NCBI GenBank assembly: GCA_008729055.1 | Contig: SDUX01000010.1 | Span: forward strand, 2,433,090 to 2,497,089 | DNA length: 64,000 nucleotides | Origin: Pyropia haitanensis | Taxonomy: Eukaryota > Rhodophyta > Bangiophyceae > Bangiales > Bangiaceae | Reading direction: 5' to 3' | Shown: piece after piece, positions 30,432 through 43,427 of the stretch | Layout: each line of letters starts with the position of its first letter | Numbering within the stretch: the first letter of the stretch is position 1 | Position numbers and translations under genes: made by a program | The notes under the pieces: model-generated | What the model was told of the DNA's origin: nothing | Database searches by the model: none | The model's input: the letters and a program-made list of their open reading frames with translations, nothing else

Positions 30432-33400
30432 TGCCGGCCAGTCGCGACGGCGGGGCCGCCGCGGTGGCACGCCGGCGGTGGGGGTGGGTGGTGGCGGCGG
30501 CGGTGGCGGTGGCGGTGGCGGTGGCGGTGGGGGTGCGCGTCGCCGCGCGCGCGCGCGCGTGGGGGGGTGTGTGGGGGGGGCGGCGGCAAGGTGCGTGCGG
30601 GGGGAGGAGGAGGAGGGGAGGGGAGGGGGGGGGGGGGGGGTGTGCCGCCGGGGACAGCGGCTGCCGGCAGACGGCGGCGGCGCGGGCGGCCAGCGAGCGG
30701 GCACCGCCGCGGGGTGGGGGGAGGGGGAGGGGGGGGGGGGGGCGCACGCTGCCAGTCCCGGCCGCGGCGGCGGTGACGACGCGCGGCGCGCGACGTGGCC
30801 AAGGGGGGGGGGGGGGGGGGTGCGCAGGGTGGGGCGGGGGGGGGGGAGCGAGGTCCGGGGGGATGGGCGGCGGGGGGGGGGGGGAGCGACGCCCCCGCCC
30901 GCCAGCCGTGCGCGACAGGCGACGGGCGCGGACGGTGCGTGGGCGGGGGGGGGCGTCGTCGGTTTGGGGGTGCACACCCCCCCCCCCCCCCGGCGGACGC
31001 CCCCCCCCGCACGGGTTGTTGCGGCGGCAAGCAAGAGCGGGCGCGGCGGGCATCCCCCCCCCCCCCCCTCCCCCCCAACCTCCGCCGCAACCGACGGCGC
31101 CGGTGGGTGTGGTGGCCTACGTAGGGCGGCCGCCCAGCCGCGGGCGGCACCCGCACGCGTCTGCCCACGGCGGGTGCGCACCGGCGGCGGGCCACGACGC
31201 GGTGGCGGGGGGGGGGGGGGGGGACGACGTGGGGGGCGGCCGCGGACGGCGGCGGTGGGTCCGCCGCGCGGCGCCCCCCCCCCCCCCCCCGCCCCTGGCG
31301 GCACCCAACCCCCGTTTTGGGGGGTGGGGGGTGGCGGTGCCACCGCCGGCCGGCGGCGGTTGCCGCCCCCGCCGGTCTGGGTTGGCGGCGCTGCCGCCCG
31401 TGGCGGCGGCGGTACCAGCGAGCCGCGGTGGCGCACGCGCCCGCGCCGCGGGCAGCGTCGCCGGCCGTGACGGGCCGCGCGCGGGGGGGGGGGGGGGGGA
31501 GGGAGGGTGGGCGGTTAGTCAAGCGGCGTGCCGCCGCGACTGGTGGCGGGGAGGGGTGGAAAACGCAACGGCGCGGCGCACCGTCGAGGGCGGCTTGGTG
31601 ATGGACCGTTGTTGTCGCGAGGCTGTCGTGCCCCACCGCACCGCCGCTGGCATGGCACGGGGGATTGGTACCAAACGGGGGTTGGACGCCTCGACTGTTT
31701 CCAGCAGCCAGGTGCTATTTGCTGCTGTTGGGGAACACACACGGACTTGCGATCGGATCAAATACAATGGTGGACTTTATCCTGTCGTCCGAACGACGAA
31801 CCCGCCACGATGTGGGTGGGCAACGTGGGCGTTTGGCAGAAACGAGTTTTCGGTATGCGATCACAGATGGCTGGCATCCAACACTCCCGGGCGGGCCGCC
31901 CATTTTGTAAGACTGGTGCCGCCGGGGGGGTCCGCGACGACGCGGAGCGGCACCCGCCCCGACAGCAGAGCGGCGGCCGCGACTGGTGGCGGCGCTGTCG
32001 AGCATAGATGGGCGGCGTCACCCGGGGCGGGGTCCGCTGCCGACGATGGGGAAGCGGCAGCAGCGGGGACAGGGGCGCCCAGCGCCAACACCACGGGTCC
32101 GACTCGCATCCGCCAATGGCTCCGTACACCAGCGCGCCCACGAGGCCGTTCCGCCGCGCTGCACGCGCGGCTGGCCGCCCGCGCGTGCGCGCGCGGCGCT
32201 CCCTCTAGGGGCGCGCGGTGCCGCCGGGCGGTGCCGTTGCCCACGACGCGCGCTGCCGTTGGCGCGTTCGCCCCGTGCGGCCCACCCGCCATGGCCGCCC
32301 GCCGTCTGGCCCGTTCCCCACCGGGCGGCCATCCGTTGGTCGCCACCGCCGGTGGGCTTGCCTGGCGGCCGGGCCGGCCGCGGTGGCGCCCGCCGCGGGC
32401 GCCACCGATCCACGCGGGCGGGGCGGGTGGGGGGGCGGCGTCGGCTCGGCGCGGCCTGCCGCGGTGGGGCTCGCGCGTCCGTCTTGATCCAGTGATGACC
32501 CACAACGCAGTCGGATATTTTCGTTTGAGCTTGGCGCCGTGTCGGTCGCTGCCCCGAATTTTCCGTCTGCCATGGCACCCCCCGCCGCGGCGGCTGCACG
32601 CGCCGCGGTTGCCGCCCGTCGCGCCCCCCCCGCGCCGCCGCCGGCGGCCGCTCCCCCGCCGCTGCCGTGGCAGCCATGGCCGCGTTCTACGGGCGGCGCT
32701 GGTGGGGTGGCGGCCGCCCGCTGGGGGGGGGGGGGGGGGGGGGGTGGCAGGCGGTGTCCCCGTCCCTCTGTCCGTGGCGGTCGTCGCGTCCACGGCGGCG
32801 CGTCGGCGCCGGTGTCGAGACACGGCGGCGGGCGCCGGCGGGGAGGGGTAGGGGAGGTGGCGCTACGCCGTGGGCGTCGGCGGCTGTTTCTTTTCTTTTT
32901 TTTTTTTTTTTTTCGCTGCGGCGCTCGCGGTGTGGTCCTTGTTGGTGGGTTGGCGGCGGCGGCGGCCGCCGCCACTTGTGTGGTGCGGCTGCGACCGCGG
33001 CCGGCTGCGGGCGGCGGACGGCGGCGGCCATTGGTGCGGCTGACGCCTGCTATTGGCGACCGCGGCGGGTGGTGGCCCTTTTGGGGAGGAGGCGGCGGCC
33101 GCCCTGGGTTGCCACGGCGGGCCGCGGCGGGCGGCGGCGGCGTCGGGCTGCTCGCCCGCCGCCCGCTGCCGCCGTCTCGTGCTGCTGGTGTTGGTGCCGT
33201 CCCCTCCCTCTCCGCCGGCAGCTGCCGACGACGACAAGGTGTCGGCGGTGGCGCCGTGGCGCCGCGGGGGTTCGTGTCGGTGGGCGCGTCGTGCGGCCGC
33301 TCGCCGGCGCGGTTCGTACCCCTGCTGCCGCTGCGGTCACCCGCCGCGCGCGCGGCCGCTGCTGCCGCCGCCGCGGCGGGTCGTTGGGGTCACGGACGCG

Positions 33401-35629
33401 GGAGCGGCCGTCTCGTTCTGGGGTTCCGCCTCGGCCGTGCCGCCATCCGCTGTGGCGTGCGCACCGCGGCGCGGGGCGGGATGACGGCGGAGCGCTTGGG
33501 CATTGGCGGGAGCGGGTCATGCCCGCTCGCGGCCGCTGCCTGCTGCTACCGCCGCCGCCTCTATTTGTTTGCCGCTGCGGCCGGCTGCCGCCGCCGCTAA
33601 GCCGCTGTTGCTGTGGCCGCCTCGTCTCTTGCCGCTGTCACTGCTGCTGCCGCCGCTGCCGCTGCCGTCGCCGTCCCGTCCGCCGTGTCTGCCTCCTTTG
33701 CCATTCGCGCTGCGGCCACGGCAGTCGATGTCGCCGCCGCCGTCGCGGCCGCTGCCGCTACCGCTGGTTGCGTCGCTGCACGTCGCCGCGGTCACTTCTT
33801 CCGGCTGCGAGGAGGGTGGTGGACTGTGGTCCGTTGAGGGGCCCGGTGACGGGACGGTGTCGCTGTGGCACGCTGGCACGCCGCCGCGGGCGCGACCACC
33901 CGCACCGCTGCCGTTGCAACTGTCGTCGGCCGCTGCCTACGCTCATTGCCATATCTGTTGGCGTCGCTGTCGCCGCTGCCGCTGCCGCCTCGGCTGCCGC
34001 TGCTCCTGCCGACGCCGCTGCGCGCCCTGCTGCCGCCAGTCCACTGCGTGTGTGGCGCACGCCACCCACAGCGTGTGATGGCGGCGGTCTCGTCACAAAC
34101 CGAGACGGAGGCAGTGGCAGTTATGGTGGCAGTGACTGAGGCGGCTCAGTGGGTGGCCGCGGCAGCTATGGGCGTGGCGGGGGTGGTGACGGTGGCGGTT
34201 GTGGCGGCAGCGACGGCCTCGGCGGTGGCGGTGGCGGTGGCGGTGGCGATTGGCAGTCGGCGGCGGCGGCGACAGCAACGACCGCGGCCGCCGCCAACTT
34301 GCCGCGCGTGCGGCAGTGGCGACGACGCCAGAGCGCTGTCGAGGGCCTGGCGGTGGCGATCGCGGTCGCCGCTGCCGCGTTTCCTCAGCGGCTGATGCCA
34401 GCAGTCGCGGCGGTGGCGGCGCCGTCGATAGCGGCGGCGGCGTCAGCGGCGGTGGCAGAGGCAGTGGCGGCTACTGGCGGCACGCTGGAAGAAGCGGTTG
34501 ATTGGCGGCGGCGAGCAGCGACGTCAAAGTGGCGGCTCCATGTGGCAATCGCGGTGGCGGACCACACGTTCGCCGTCGCTGCCGTTTCGGCTGCGCTTGC
34601 TCCACCAACCCCCCCGCCCCCTCCCCTCCCCCTCACGCTTGCTGTTGCGAGCGTGCGCCCCTCTGCTAGATGTCCACCCCGTTTCGGCGGCTTGTGCTAG
34701 CGGGGGTGGGGGCGGATCATCACGTCGGCGCTCGCTCCGACTTTGGGGGCGCCGGAGCGGACAGTCACGGGGGGAGGAAGGGGGTGCTGCCGCTGGCCGA
34801 GGTAGTGGCATTGGGAAGGGAGGGACGAGCCAGCGAGCGGCGCGGCGACGCCGTCCATGGGATCCGTGGACATGGCGGCCAACGACGCGGCGGGCGCGCT
34901 TCCTAATAAGGCGACTATCCTTGTCGCGGACGCCGTTGCCGTCAGGGTCACTTGAGACCCCTCCACTGCTGGTCGGGTGTGGGCCCCGCCCGCCGTGGCG
35001 GCTGCGAGCCCCCGCGCCCACGGCATCGGCGGTGGCGGGCGGCGACCGCGCCGGCGGTCCGCGTCTGTACCAGCGGCTCGTCGCGGGCCCCCCGCCCCCC
35101 CCATGGCAGGCGGCGTCCGTGCCGGCCGCGTCGTCGTCTCTCTCTGCGCCCCGTCGCGTGCGCCCCCCTCCCTCCCGCTCCCCTCTCTTCCCTGACAGCG
35201 GCTGCGACGTGGCACCCGCCGCGTGCTCCCCCCCCTCCACCCCCCCTCCGTCACGGCCGCCGCGTTGTCGCGGCGGCGCGCGTCCGGGACGCCGGCGCCG
35301 GGTTGCGCCAGCCGCGGGGTGCTCCCTCCCCCGGCGGCAGCGGCTACGGCAGCCGGGCGGGGCGCGCCCCCTCACCGGCGCGGCCCGCCGCGCGCGTCGG
35401 CGGGCGGGCACGACGCGCGCCCACCCCCGTTTGTTGCGGGCCCGGCCGGGTCGGTGTTTCTGTCTGGGCAGCCGGCGCGGGGGTGCGCCGCGCCGACGGG
35501 GGGGGTGGGGGGGGGGGGGGAGGTACGGTCGCCTCCCACCCGGTGGGTGGGCGTGGCGCGGGGATTGCCTTCCTGGAGCGAGGGGGCACCTTGCTGTGTC
35601 ATGGGGCGGCACGTGGTGGGGTGGGGGGG

Positions 35630-35955
35630 GGGGGTGACCCCTCCGCCACCCTCCGGTTATGGCGGCCCGGGGGGGGGTGGGTCATGGGCGGCGGGCGCGG
35701 CACTGGGCGAGGGGTGACCCCTCCGTCACCCCTGACACCGGCGACGTGGCGGGGGCGGCCGTCTTGGCGGCCGCGGCGGTCGGCGTCGACGGGGGCGCCT
35801 CCGTCACCCCTGGGTCTTGGGGCTCTGGGGGGGGGTGGGTCATCGACGACGGGCGGGGCGGCGGGCGAGGGGTGACCTCTCCGTCGCACGTGACACCGCC
35901 GGCGCGGCGGGCGTCCGTCTTCGCGGCCAGTGCGGTCGGCGTCGACGGGGGCCCG
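35630..35955 (+). repeat. Imperfect tandem repeat of about 158 bases
   Basis: Successive copies start with GGGGTGACC(C/T)CTCCGTC at about 35711 and 35870, with a partial copy from about 35630. Each contains GGTGGGTCAT and GCGGTCGGCGTCGACGGGGG at matching positions. No stable coding frame is evident. Confidence 0.7.
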
Positions 35956-36458
35956 CCGATTCCTATATCTACCCTCGCGCTCATCGCCTTGACTTGTATG
36001 TTGCCGGGTCTGTACCCAGCAGTGTCGCGTGCTGTTGTCGGCAGTACCCGCTCTGCTGCTCTCGTGGCGCGGACCTTGCTGCTTTACTCGAGTCACCGCG
36101 GTGCTGCCCTCGCTAGTACCGTCGTGCTCTGGTTCCTTCTATTGGTCGGAGGGGCATCTCGTCGAGCTGCGTGTGTGTCGGCCGGTGGTGGTAGAGGCGG
36201 CAGCGGTGGCGGTATCGGCGGCGTTGGCGCGGCGGCGGCGCCAGCGGACTCGGCCGTGTGTGTGGTCTTGACTTTGTGAGCGTGTGAACGGGGGGACTGC
36301 TGGGTGGTCTGTGACGTCCCGTCGGAGGGGGGTCGGCGTGCGTCTCGACGGCGGTCTGTCAGCGTTCCGGCGGTTGCCCGCGCACGTACGTGCCGTAGGC
36401 GAACCAGTCCTCAGCCGACGGTCGGTCGTTCCCCCCCTGCCCGTGCCTTACGACCTTG

Positions 36459-39400
36459 ATGGAGCGCAGCGGAGAGCGGGGTGGCGCGAACGAGCGTGGG
36501 CGTGACATCATGGACCTGTCGCCTGCCGCGGGGCCTGCTGCTGCCGACGCTGCGGGGCCTGCTGCCACCGCCGCCGCGGGGCCTAGTGCCACCGCCGCTG
36601 CGGCAGTCACCGGTGGGGCGGACGATATGGCGGTTGACGCGGGCGATACGGTGGCCGTGGCGGGCGGTGGCGGCCGCCCTGGCGGGCTCCGCCACGACAA
36701 TGACAAGGACGACGTGGCGGACATTTTGGTGGTGCCGACGGCGGACGAGCTGCTGTGCGGGATGCCGCCGTACCTGCCCCTCCCGCCGACGTCTGAGGCG
36801 GGGGGCGGTGCTGCGACCGCCACGGAGGGGGCGTCGGCGGCAGCTGCGGCGGCGACGGACACCGCCGGCCGCCTCGTTGACAGCCTCTTCCGGCTGGCGC
36901 GGGAGGACCTGGTCCGGCCCCTGCGGGAGGCCATCCTCGCGTACCGCGCGTCGGCGGTAGCCGCCGAGGCGCGCGCGGCCGGCGCGGCCGCCCCCGCGGC
37001 TGGCAGCCGCGCCGCGGCGGCGGTGGCGCCCGCCGACCTGGACGTCTACCGCCGCGCCCGCGTCGACGGCGTGGCGATGCACCCCGCCCACGTGGTGCGG
37101 GTGCGCGTCGCGTTTGACGCCCCCGCGGGCGCCCGCGGCGATGGGGGTCCCGCGGCGACCCGGTTCTGGGCCGCCGCCCCGCAGCTGCTGCGGGTGGGCA
37201 CCCTCGCGATCCTCTGCCGCGGCCTCCTCACCCCGACGCCGCTGCTGCTGTTTGGCGTTATCGTCGAGCGAGACGTGGACCCGGCCCTGCGGCAGGAGGA
37301 CCCCCACGCTCCCGCCGCCGGGCGTTTCTCCGGCCCCGCTGTGGAGATGATGCCCTGCCGTCACTGGTTGGGTGATTGGCTCTCCGCGGCGGCAGCAGGC
37401 AGCCCCGCCGACGCGGGCGGGTCGACCGCCCCCACCGAGCTGCTGTTGCTGCACGCCCCGCGGATGGGCTACGAAGTGGTCGCCCCCGTGCTGCGGGCGC
37501 TGGCGTCGATGGCGCCGCGCCTGCCCTTTGCGGACATCCTCGCCGCGCCGCCCGGCGCGTGCGCGCCGCCGCGGCCGCCGGCCTATCTGCTGGACGCGCC
37601 CGCGGCGGCGCGGGCGCTCGACCTCAACGACCTCGTGGACGACCCCGCCCGCCGCTCGCCCGCCCTGTCCGCGGTGGACGTGCTCGCGCCTGGCGGCGAC
37701 GATGCGTGGCCGGCGGCGGAGCTGGCCCGCCGCACGTCGCTGGACGCGGCGCAGGTGCGCGCGCTGCGCGCCGCGCTGTCCACGTCGGTGGTGCTGCTGC
37801 GGGGCGCGCCGGGGACGGGCAAGAGCTTCCTCTGTGTGCGGCTGGTGCAGCTGCTGGTGCAGCGGCACCGCCGCCTGCGCGCGGCGCGGGTGGGTGGGTC
37901 CCGCCGCAGCGCCGCGGCGGCGACTGGCGGCGGGGGCATCTTGGTCGTCTCGGCCACGGGCCACGGACTGGACCAGTTTTTGATCGGCCTGCTGGACCGG
38001 GGCGTGGACGGCGTCGTCCACGTGGGCGGCCCGTCATACCACCCGCGGCTGGCCGCGTGTAGCCTGCACGCGCAGGTGTACTGCGTCCTGTCACCGGGCG
38101 CCGCGCACGGCGAGTCCGCGGTCGCCCCGGGTGACCTCGCTTGGCAAGGCCAGCGGCTCGCCGCCGCGACGCAGCGGCTCCGCGACGCGGGCGTTGGGGA
38201 CCTGGCAGCGTACAACAAGGCGCTCATCTATTTTGCGCCCCTGCTCCAAGACCTGCACGACGAGCTGCACCGCCTGGGCGCGGGCGAGGACGCGACGTGG
38301 GACCTGTTTGACTCCTTTTTTTTCGAGACGTACCCGGCCCTGTTCCGCAGCATCGTCGAGGGCCCCTCGCCGGCGGGTGCGGCCGCCCTGCCCGTGGACA
38401 CAGCCGCCGGTGGGGTGGGGTCTGACGGCCGTGGGGGTGGCCACCGCAACGTCGGCGCGTCGGCCCAAGGAGGGACGGTGGCGCCCGGGGCGGCGCCGTC
38501 GGACGAGGACTGGTTCCGCACTTGGCAGCGGGGCGGCGGCGGCGGGCTGCCTGCCGCCGCGGGCGCGGCGCCCCAGCCGGCGACGGCGGCGGCATCGCCG
38601 GCCGCCGGCGGCACCGCCGGCGACCGCGTCGACGAGGACACGGACGAGGACTTTGAGCGGCTGTCGTACACGGCCGACGCGTGGTCTGTGCCGCCGCCGA
38701 TGCGGCGGCGGCTGCTGGCGCACTGGCTGCGCGGCGTGCTGCCCATCGTGGTGGAGTGCCTGTCGGCCAGTCACGCGGAGGTGCAGGAGATCTTGGCACG
38801 GGACCGCAACGAGGAGGCCAATGCGGCACTCGTCGTCCTGCGTGCAGCGTCGGTGGTGGGCGTGACGGCCCGCTCGGTCGCCGACATCCAGGCGCTCATC
38901 GCCGTCTGGGCGCCACAGGTGGTGGTGCTAGACGGCGAGGTGTCCGAAGCGCACTCGGTTGCCGTCCTCCACGGCGGCGTGCAGCAGCTAATCCTGACGG
39001 GCGACCCGGAGCGGCTGCGGCCCGCGTGCGCCGTGTACGACCTGAGCGTCGATAGCGGGCGGGGCTTCAACGTGGACGCGTCCCTCTTTGAGCGCCTCGC
39101 CGGTGTGAGCGGCTACGCCAACGCCCACGACTTGCGCACGCAGCGGCGGGCGCCGGTGGTCATTGCCGACCTGGTGCGCGCGACGCTGCATCCGGCGCTT
39201 GCGGACGCACCGTCCCTGCGCGACAACCCCGCCGCGGTGCCGGGGATGGGCATGAGCGTCTTCTTTTGGGAGCACAACGTGGCCGAGGTAGCGTGCCACG
39301 ACGGCGGGGACCTCAGCGGCTCTTCCGCGCGGGCCGTCTGCAGCCCCCACGAGGTGGGCATGGTCCTTGCGCTGACGCGGTACCTCCTCCTGCAAGGCGT

Positions 39401-42400
39401 CCGCGTGCGCGACCTGGTCGTCCTGACGAGCACGCCGGGGCAGCTGGCGCTGCTGCGCGACGCACTGTCGGTGCTGACGGGCGTGGTGGTGGAAACGCGT
39501 GACCAGGAAGCACTCCACGACCTGTGTGCCGACGCCGGCAGTGGTGCGGGCGCGAGGGAGGGGGGCCGGACCGCTACGTCTGCCCGCGACGAGGACGACC
39601 TCCTCCGGCTGGCGACGGTGGACAACTTCGTACGTGTTGCGCACGCCACTTGTTGAGAGGGTGTTGGGTGCGCCCTGTTGTGGGTGGGGATCTGTTGCAC
39701 TGTTGTCGTGTCCATTTTCAGTGAACTGACATGGCCGTACCCGCTTCCTTGTGCCTGTCTGTCGCCGCTTGTGTGACCACGCCGTGTGCTCTTTTTCCGA
39801 CTTTTGGGTTCCCCTTTCGCACGGAGTAGCAAGGGGCAGAGGCCGACGTGGTGATTGCGTCCATGGTGCGCTGCAACGCGGGCGGCGACGGCGGCGCCTT
39901 TTCCGTGCCCGCCCGCATCGCGCAGTTGTTGTCGCGCGCCAAGCGCGGCCTCTATCTCGTTGGCAGCCTCCACACGCTCATGCAGCGTGGCCACACGCCC
40001 GGCGGCGTCGCGTGGGCCCGCGTCTTTGACAGCCTCCGCGCGGGCGGCCGCGTCGGCGTCGCGCTCCCCCTCTGCTGCCCGCTGCACGGCACCACGGCAA
40101 CGGTGCGGGACGCGGCGGCGTTGGCGGCCGTTGCCGCCGACGGCGGCTGCGCGGCGCCGTGCGGCGCGGCGCTCGGGTGTGGGCACCCCTGCCCGCGGCG
40201 GTGCCACCCCAGCGACGGCCGCCCGCCGCGTGGCGCCGCCTCCGGCGGCGCCACTGCCCGGCGGCGGCGGCGGCCGGCGGCCGACCCCGCGCCGGCGGCC
40301 GACCACGCCGGCCGCCGCCCGAGCCGCCGCCCGCGCCGCGAGCCGTGCGGCCCGTGCAGCGTGCTGCTGCCGCGGGTGACCCTGCCGTGCGGCCACGTGC
40401 GGCGGCACGTGCCGTGTGCCGACGCGGCGCGCGGCGGCCTCGCCTGCGCCGTGCGCGTGACAATGGCCATGCCGGGCTGCGGGCACCCCGTGGAGGTGGC
40501 GTGCGCGGGCGTCGCGGGCGCGGCGGGGCGCCCGGCCTGGGACGCCCCAGACTACTGCCCGGCCCCGTGCGGGCTGCTGCTGCCGTGTGGCCACCGTTGC
40601 GCCGCGGCGTGCGGCGACTGCCCGGCGGAGGTGGACGCCGCCGCGCCGGCGGCGGCGGCGGCGTCGTCGGCGGCGGCGTCGTCGTCGTCGGCCGCGGGCA
40701 CCAACCAGCGGCGCGTCTCGCACTGGCCGTGCCTCATCACGTGCGGCCGCGTCAACGCGTGTGGCCACCCGTGTAGCGCAATGTGCCACCACGGGACGGA
40801 GTGCCCGCCGTGCGACGGGCCGTGCACGTGGGAGTGCCCGCACCAGCCGGCGGGGGCGGCGGCCGGTGCCCCCGCCGCAGGGGGGGGGGGGGGGGGGCTG
40901 CGCCGGCGGCGGGCGCGGTGGCGGTGGCGGGCCCGTCCGCCCCCACCGCGCCGCGCCGGTGCGCCATGCCCTGCGGCGCGCCGTGCGACCTGCCGCCGTG
41001 CGACCGGCGGTGCGACCGGCCGCTGGCGTGTGGCCACCGGTGCCCGTCGCCGTGCGGCGAGCCATGCCCGCCGGCCGCCTACTGTGCGGTCTGCGGGGAG
41101 CGCTTCCAGGCGCTGGCCGACGAGATTGTCGACCTTGTGGCGATGACGCCGCTCGCGGCCGTTGACCTCGACGCGGACCCGGTGATCGTGCTCGGGTGTG
41201 GGCACCTCTTCCTGCGCTCCACGCTCGACGGCTGGTTTGAGCTCGCCACCGCCTACGCGCGCGACGAGCAGACGGGCGCATACACCGAGGCGCTGCCGCT
41301 GCCCACCGGGCGCACGCCGAACAAGGGGTGCCCGACCTGCCGCCGGCCGGTGTGGGTGCGGCGGTGCGGCCGGCTGGCGGCCAAGGCACGCCTCGACGTG
41401 GCCATCGCGCAGCACCTGCGCACCGGCCAGTACGCCATCGCGCAGCTACGCGCCGCCCTGGATGTGGTGCGCGACCACGCGGTCGCCGCCGAGGCCGCGC
41501 CCGTCAGGCCCTCCGCCGCGGCGGCGGCGGCGGCGGCCGCCGCCCGGGCCGCGGCGGCGGCCGCCGCCGCCGCCGCACCCGCGGCCCCTGCCCGCGCCAC
41601 GCGCGCGGCGGTCGCCGCCGACGTGGCCCGGCGGTACCGCCTCACGGGCACCGCGCCCGCGGCGCCCCCCCCCCCCCCCCGCGGCTTTCACTCGTGCTGC
41701 CGTGACCGCGCCCTCCACGCCGCCACGAGCGCCCTGGTGAACCACGCAAAGGACGCGATGGTGCTCGCCGACGAGGCCATCAAAGTCCACCCCATCACCC
41801 GCCTGACCGTCGCCGTCCACCACCCGACGCAGTCGGACGCGGTCGCGGAGCCGGTCGTCGCATCCGCCGCCGCCCGTCGGCGGGCTGCCCACACGCTGCC
41901 GCGGCCCAACCTGGCCATTGCCATTCAAGCGCGCCTCTCCGCCGTCGATGCGTTCCTCGCCGCCGCGCGCGCCCAGCAGCGCGCTGCCGGCCCGTCCGCC
42001 GCGGCCGGCGGCGGCGGCGGCTGCTGTGGCGGCGGCGGCGGCGCCCGCACGTGGGCGGCAGAGGTGGACCGCCGCGCCGCGACGGCGGCCGCCCTCGACA
42101 GCGCCGCCGTGGTGCTCGACGTGATCGACGTGACCGCCGCGCGGAGCCGCCCGGCCGGCGCCGCCGCCGACCACTTTCTGCCCCGCGCGCAGCGGCGGGT
42201 GCTCCTCGCCGAGGCGCGCGTCGCGGCCGACGCGCGGCTGCGCGCCATGGCGGCCGCCGCCGCCGGCGCCGCCGCGGCCGCCGACCCGCCTGTCGGCCGC
42301 ACCCCCGCCGGCGCCGTCGCCGTCACAGGCGCGGCGGCCGCCGCCGCTGCCGCCGCCGCCGGCACGCCCGCCGAGGTGCGCGCGGTGTGGGAGCGGCAGG

Positions 42401-42609
42401 AGGCGGCGCTCGCCGATGGCGCCGCCGCGCTCGCCACACTCCGCGACGCGACGGCCGACTACCACCGGAACGCGCCCATCCACGCGTGGCTCGCCGCCGC
42501 CCGCCAGCGGTGGGCCGCCGCGCGCGTGCTCGTGCGGACGCCGTCGCTGCTGACGGCGGCGGAGGAGGAGCGATTGTACGGCGCGGCACGTAGGGTGGCG
42601 GGGCCGTAA
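36459..42609 (+). CDS. ZNFX1/NFX1-type SF1 helicase, diverged copy with damaged Walker B and no RZ finger
   Basis: Two exons (36459-39629 and 39830-42609). The N-terminal half matches the second copy at 46432-53488 but starts later, without its CCCH finger. Walker A is intact: GAPGTGKSFL (Lys455). Walker B, EEAA in the other copy, reads VVVLDGEVSEAH here (Asp825), and the next motifs are also changed (TGDPERLRP for VGDHKQLRP; TQRRAPVVI for TQRRMRPVI). Exon 2 opens QGAEADVVIASMVRCN and LLSRAKRGLYLVG, then NFX1-type zinc fingers (GCGHPCPRRCHP, PCGHRCAAACGDC, NACGHPCSAMCH, LACGHRCPSPCGEPC) and a RING-like CPTCRRPV. The frame breaks at the 18-base G-run 40880-40897 and resumes at APTAPRRCAMPCGAPC. 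The C-terminus ends ERLYGAARRVAGP, short of the RZ finger. ATP binding may survive; helicase activity is doubtful. Confidence 0.85.
39630..39829 (+). other. Intron of the plus-strand helicase gene
   Basis: Donor GTACGT at 39630, acceptor TAG ending at 39829, 200 bases, phase 0. Splicing joins TVDNF to QGAEADVV, rebuilding SF1 motif V. The same position is used in the minus-strand paralogue. Confidence 0.85.
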
Positions 42610-43042
42610 GGAGGCGGGGGGTGTCCCATCATGCATCTTTTCACCGTGCGAGCAGAGGTAGACGCGCCGTGTTGACCCATTCGCATCGCCGCGACGGCGT
42701 GACCATAGGCCAGGTGGCCGACCACCCGCACCCCACATGCGGCGGCCAGCACCCCGCCTGCATCGACGCCGCGCCCGACGCCCACCTGTCGGGCGCCGCC
42801 GCCGCGAGACGGTCAACCGAAAGGTGGAGACCCCATGCTTCCCGACCACGCTGACGCCGCCGTTTCGGTCGCAGTGATCCGTTGGCCGTGGCTTCGCGCG
42901 AAACCCAGCGAGGAAGTCGAGCCACGCACTGGCAAAAGGGAATTGATAAGTGGAATTCGGATATCGAGATCTCTATTTGATATCTGTATTTCGGTATATC
43001 GAGCGGTAAAAGGTACACAAAATCAAAACCGTCGGTATATGC
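42610..43042. other. Spacer after the plus-strand helicase gene
   Basis: GC-rich at first, turning AT-rich from about 42940 (GGATATCGAGATC and nearby). No gene recognised; probably the edge of the transposon-derived block that follows. Confidence 0.45.
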
Positions 43043-43121
43043 CAACCTTAGCGTCAGGGGGGTAGGGGCTTGATAACTGGATAACACCCCCCCTGTTATC
43101 AAACCCCTCTCACTAAGGTTG
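43043..43121 (+). repeat. Left hairpin of the transposon block
   Basis: Outer arms CAACCTTAG and CTAAGGTTG are exact reverse complements. An inner pair, GGGGCTTGATAAC with GTTATCAAACCCC, is nearly so. The loop TGGATAACACCCCCCCT is shared with the right hairpin. Confidence 0.8.
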
Positions 43122-43125
43122 TCAG

Positions 43126-43226
43126 TCGTTAAGAAAAGTCGTTAAACGAAAGTCGTTAAACGATCGTTAGAACGATCGTTAAATCGTTAAGGTCCAGGGA
43201 CGAAAACTCGTTAAAGTCGTTAATTC
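43126..43226 (+). repeat. Left array of GTTAAACGA-type words
   Basis: At least six overlapping copies of (A/T)CGTTAA(A/G), several as the palindrome-like ACGATCGTTA, in a region otherwise free of GC tracts. Confidence 0.75.
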
Positions 43227-43427
43227 CCGGCGCCTGTGTATTTACATATCGGGCAGTACAATTCTGGAGGGAGGTGCCACATGCGCGCTCAGTCCAAGAC
43301 TTGAGGGTCCGGATTGCTGACTTCGCGCGGCTGCCCTCCGCGCGCTCCTGCGACCAACGAGGCCACCGGCGCAGGCTGCACCACTACTCTTCCTTGTCGT
43401 CGCTTCCGAGCGCCTCTGAGCAGCTAC

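Larger units (their letters stand above)
29951..36458. other. Long low-complexity stretch with no supportable gene
   Basis: 29951-31500 is a patchwork of long G- and C-runs with a GT repeat. 31500-32560 has near-normal complexity but no recognisable protein in any frame. 32560-34650 is a mosaic of TGCCGC/GCGGTGGC-type simple sequence with a T-run at about 32892-32914. 34650-35600 is GC-rich mixed sequence. 35630-35955 holds a tandem duplication. 35960-36458 is the probable promoter side of the plus-strand helicase gene. Long open frames span much of it on both strands but carry no conserved motif. Confidence 0.5.

Noticed and set aside
30119..32851. 910-codon plus-strand open frame
   Set aside because: Passes through G-runs, a GT repeat and simple sequence; the more complex part (31500-32500) resembles nothing I know and has no start context or splice support.
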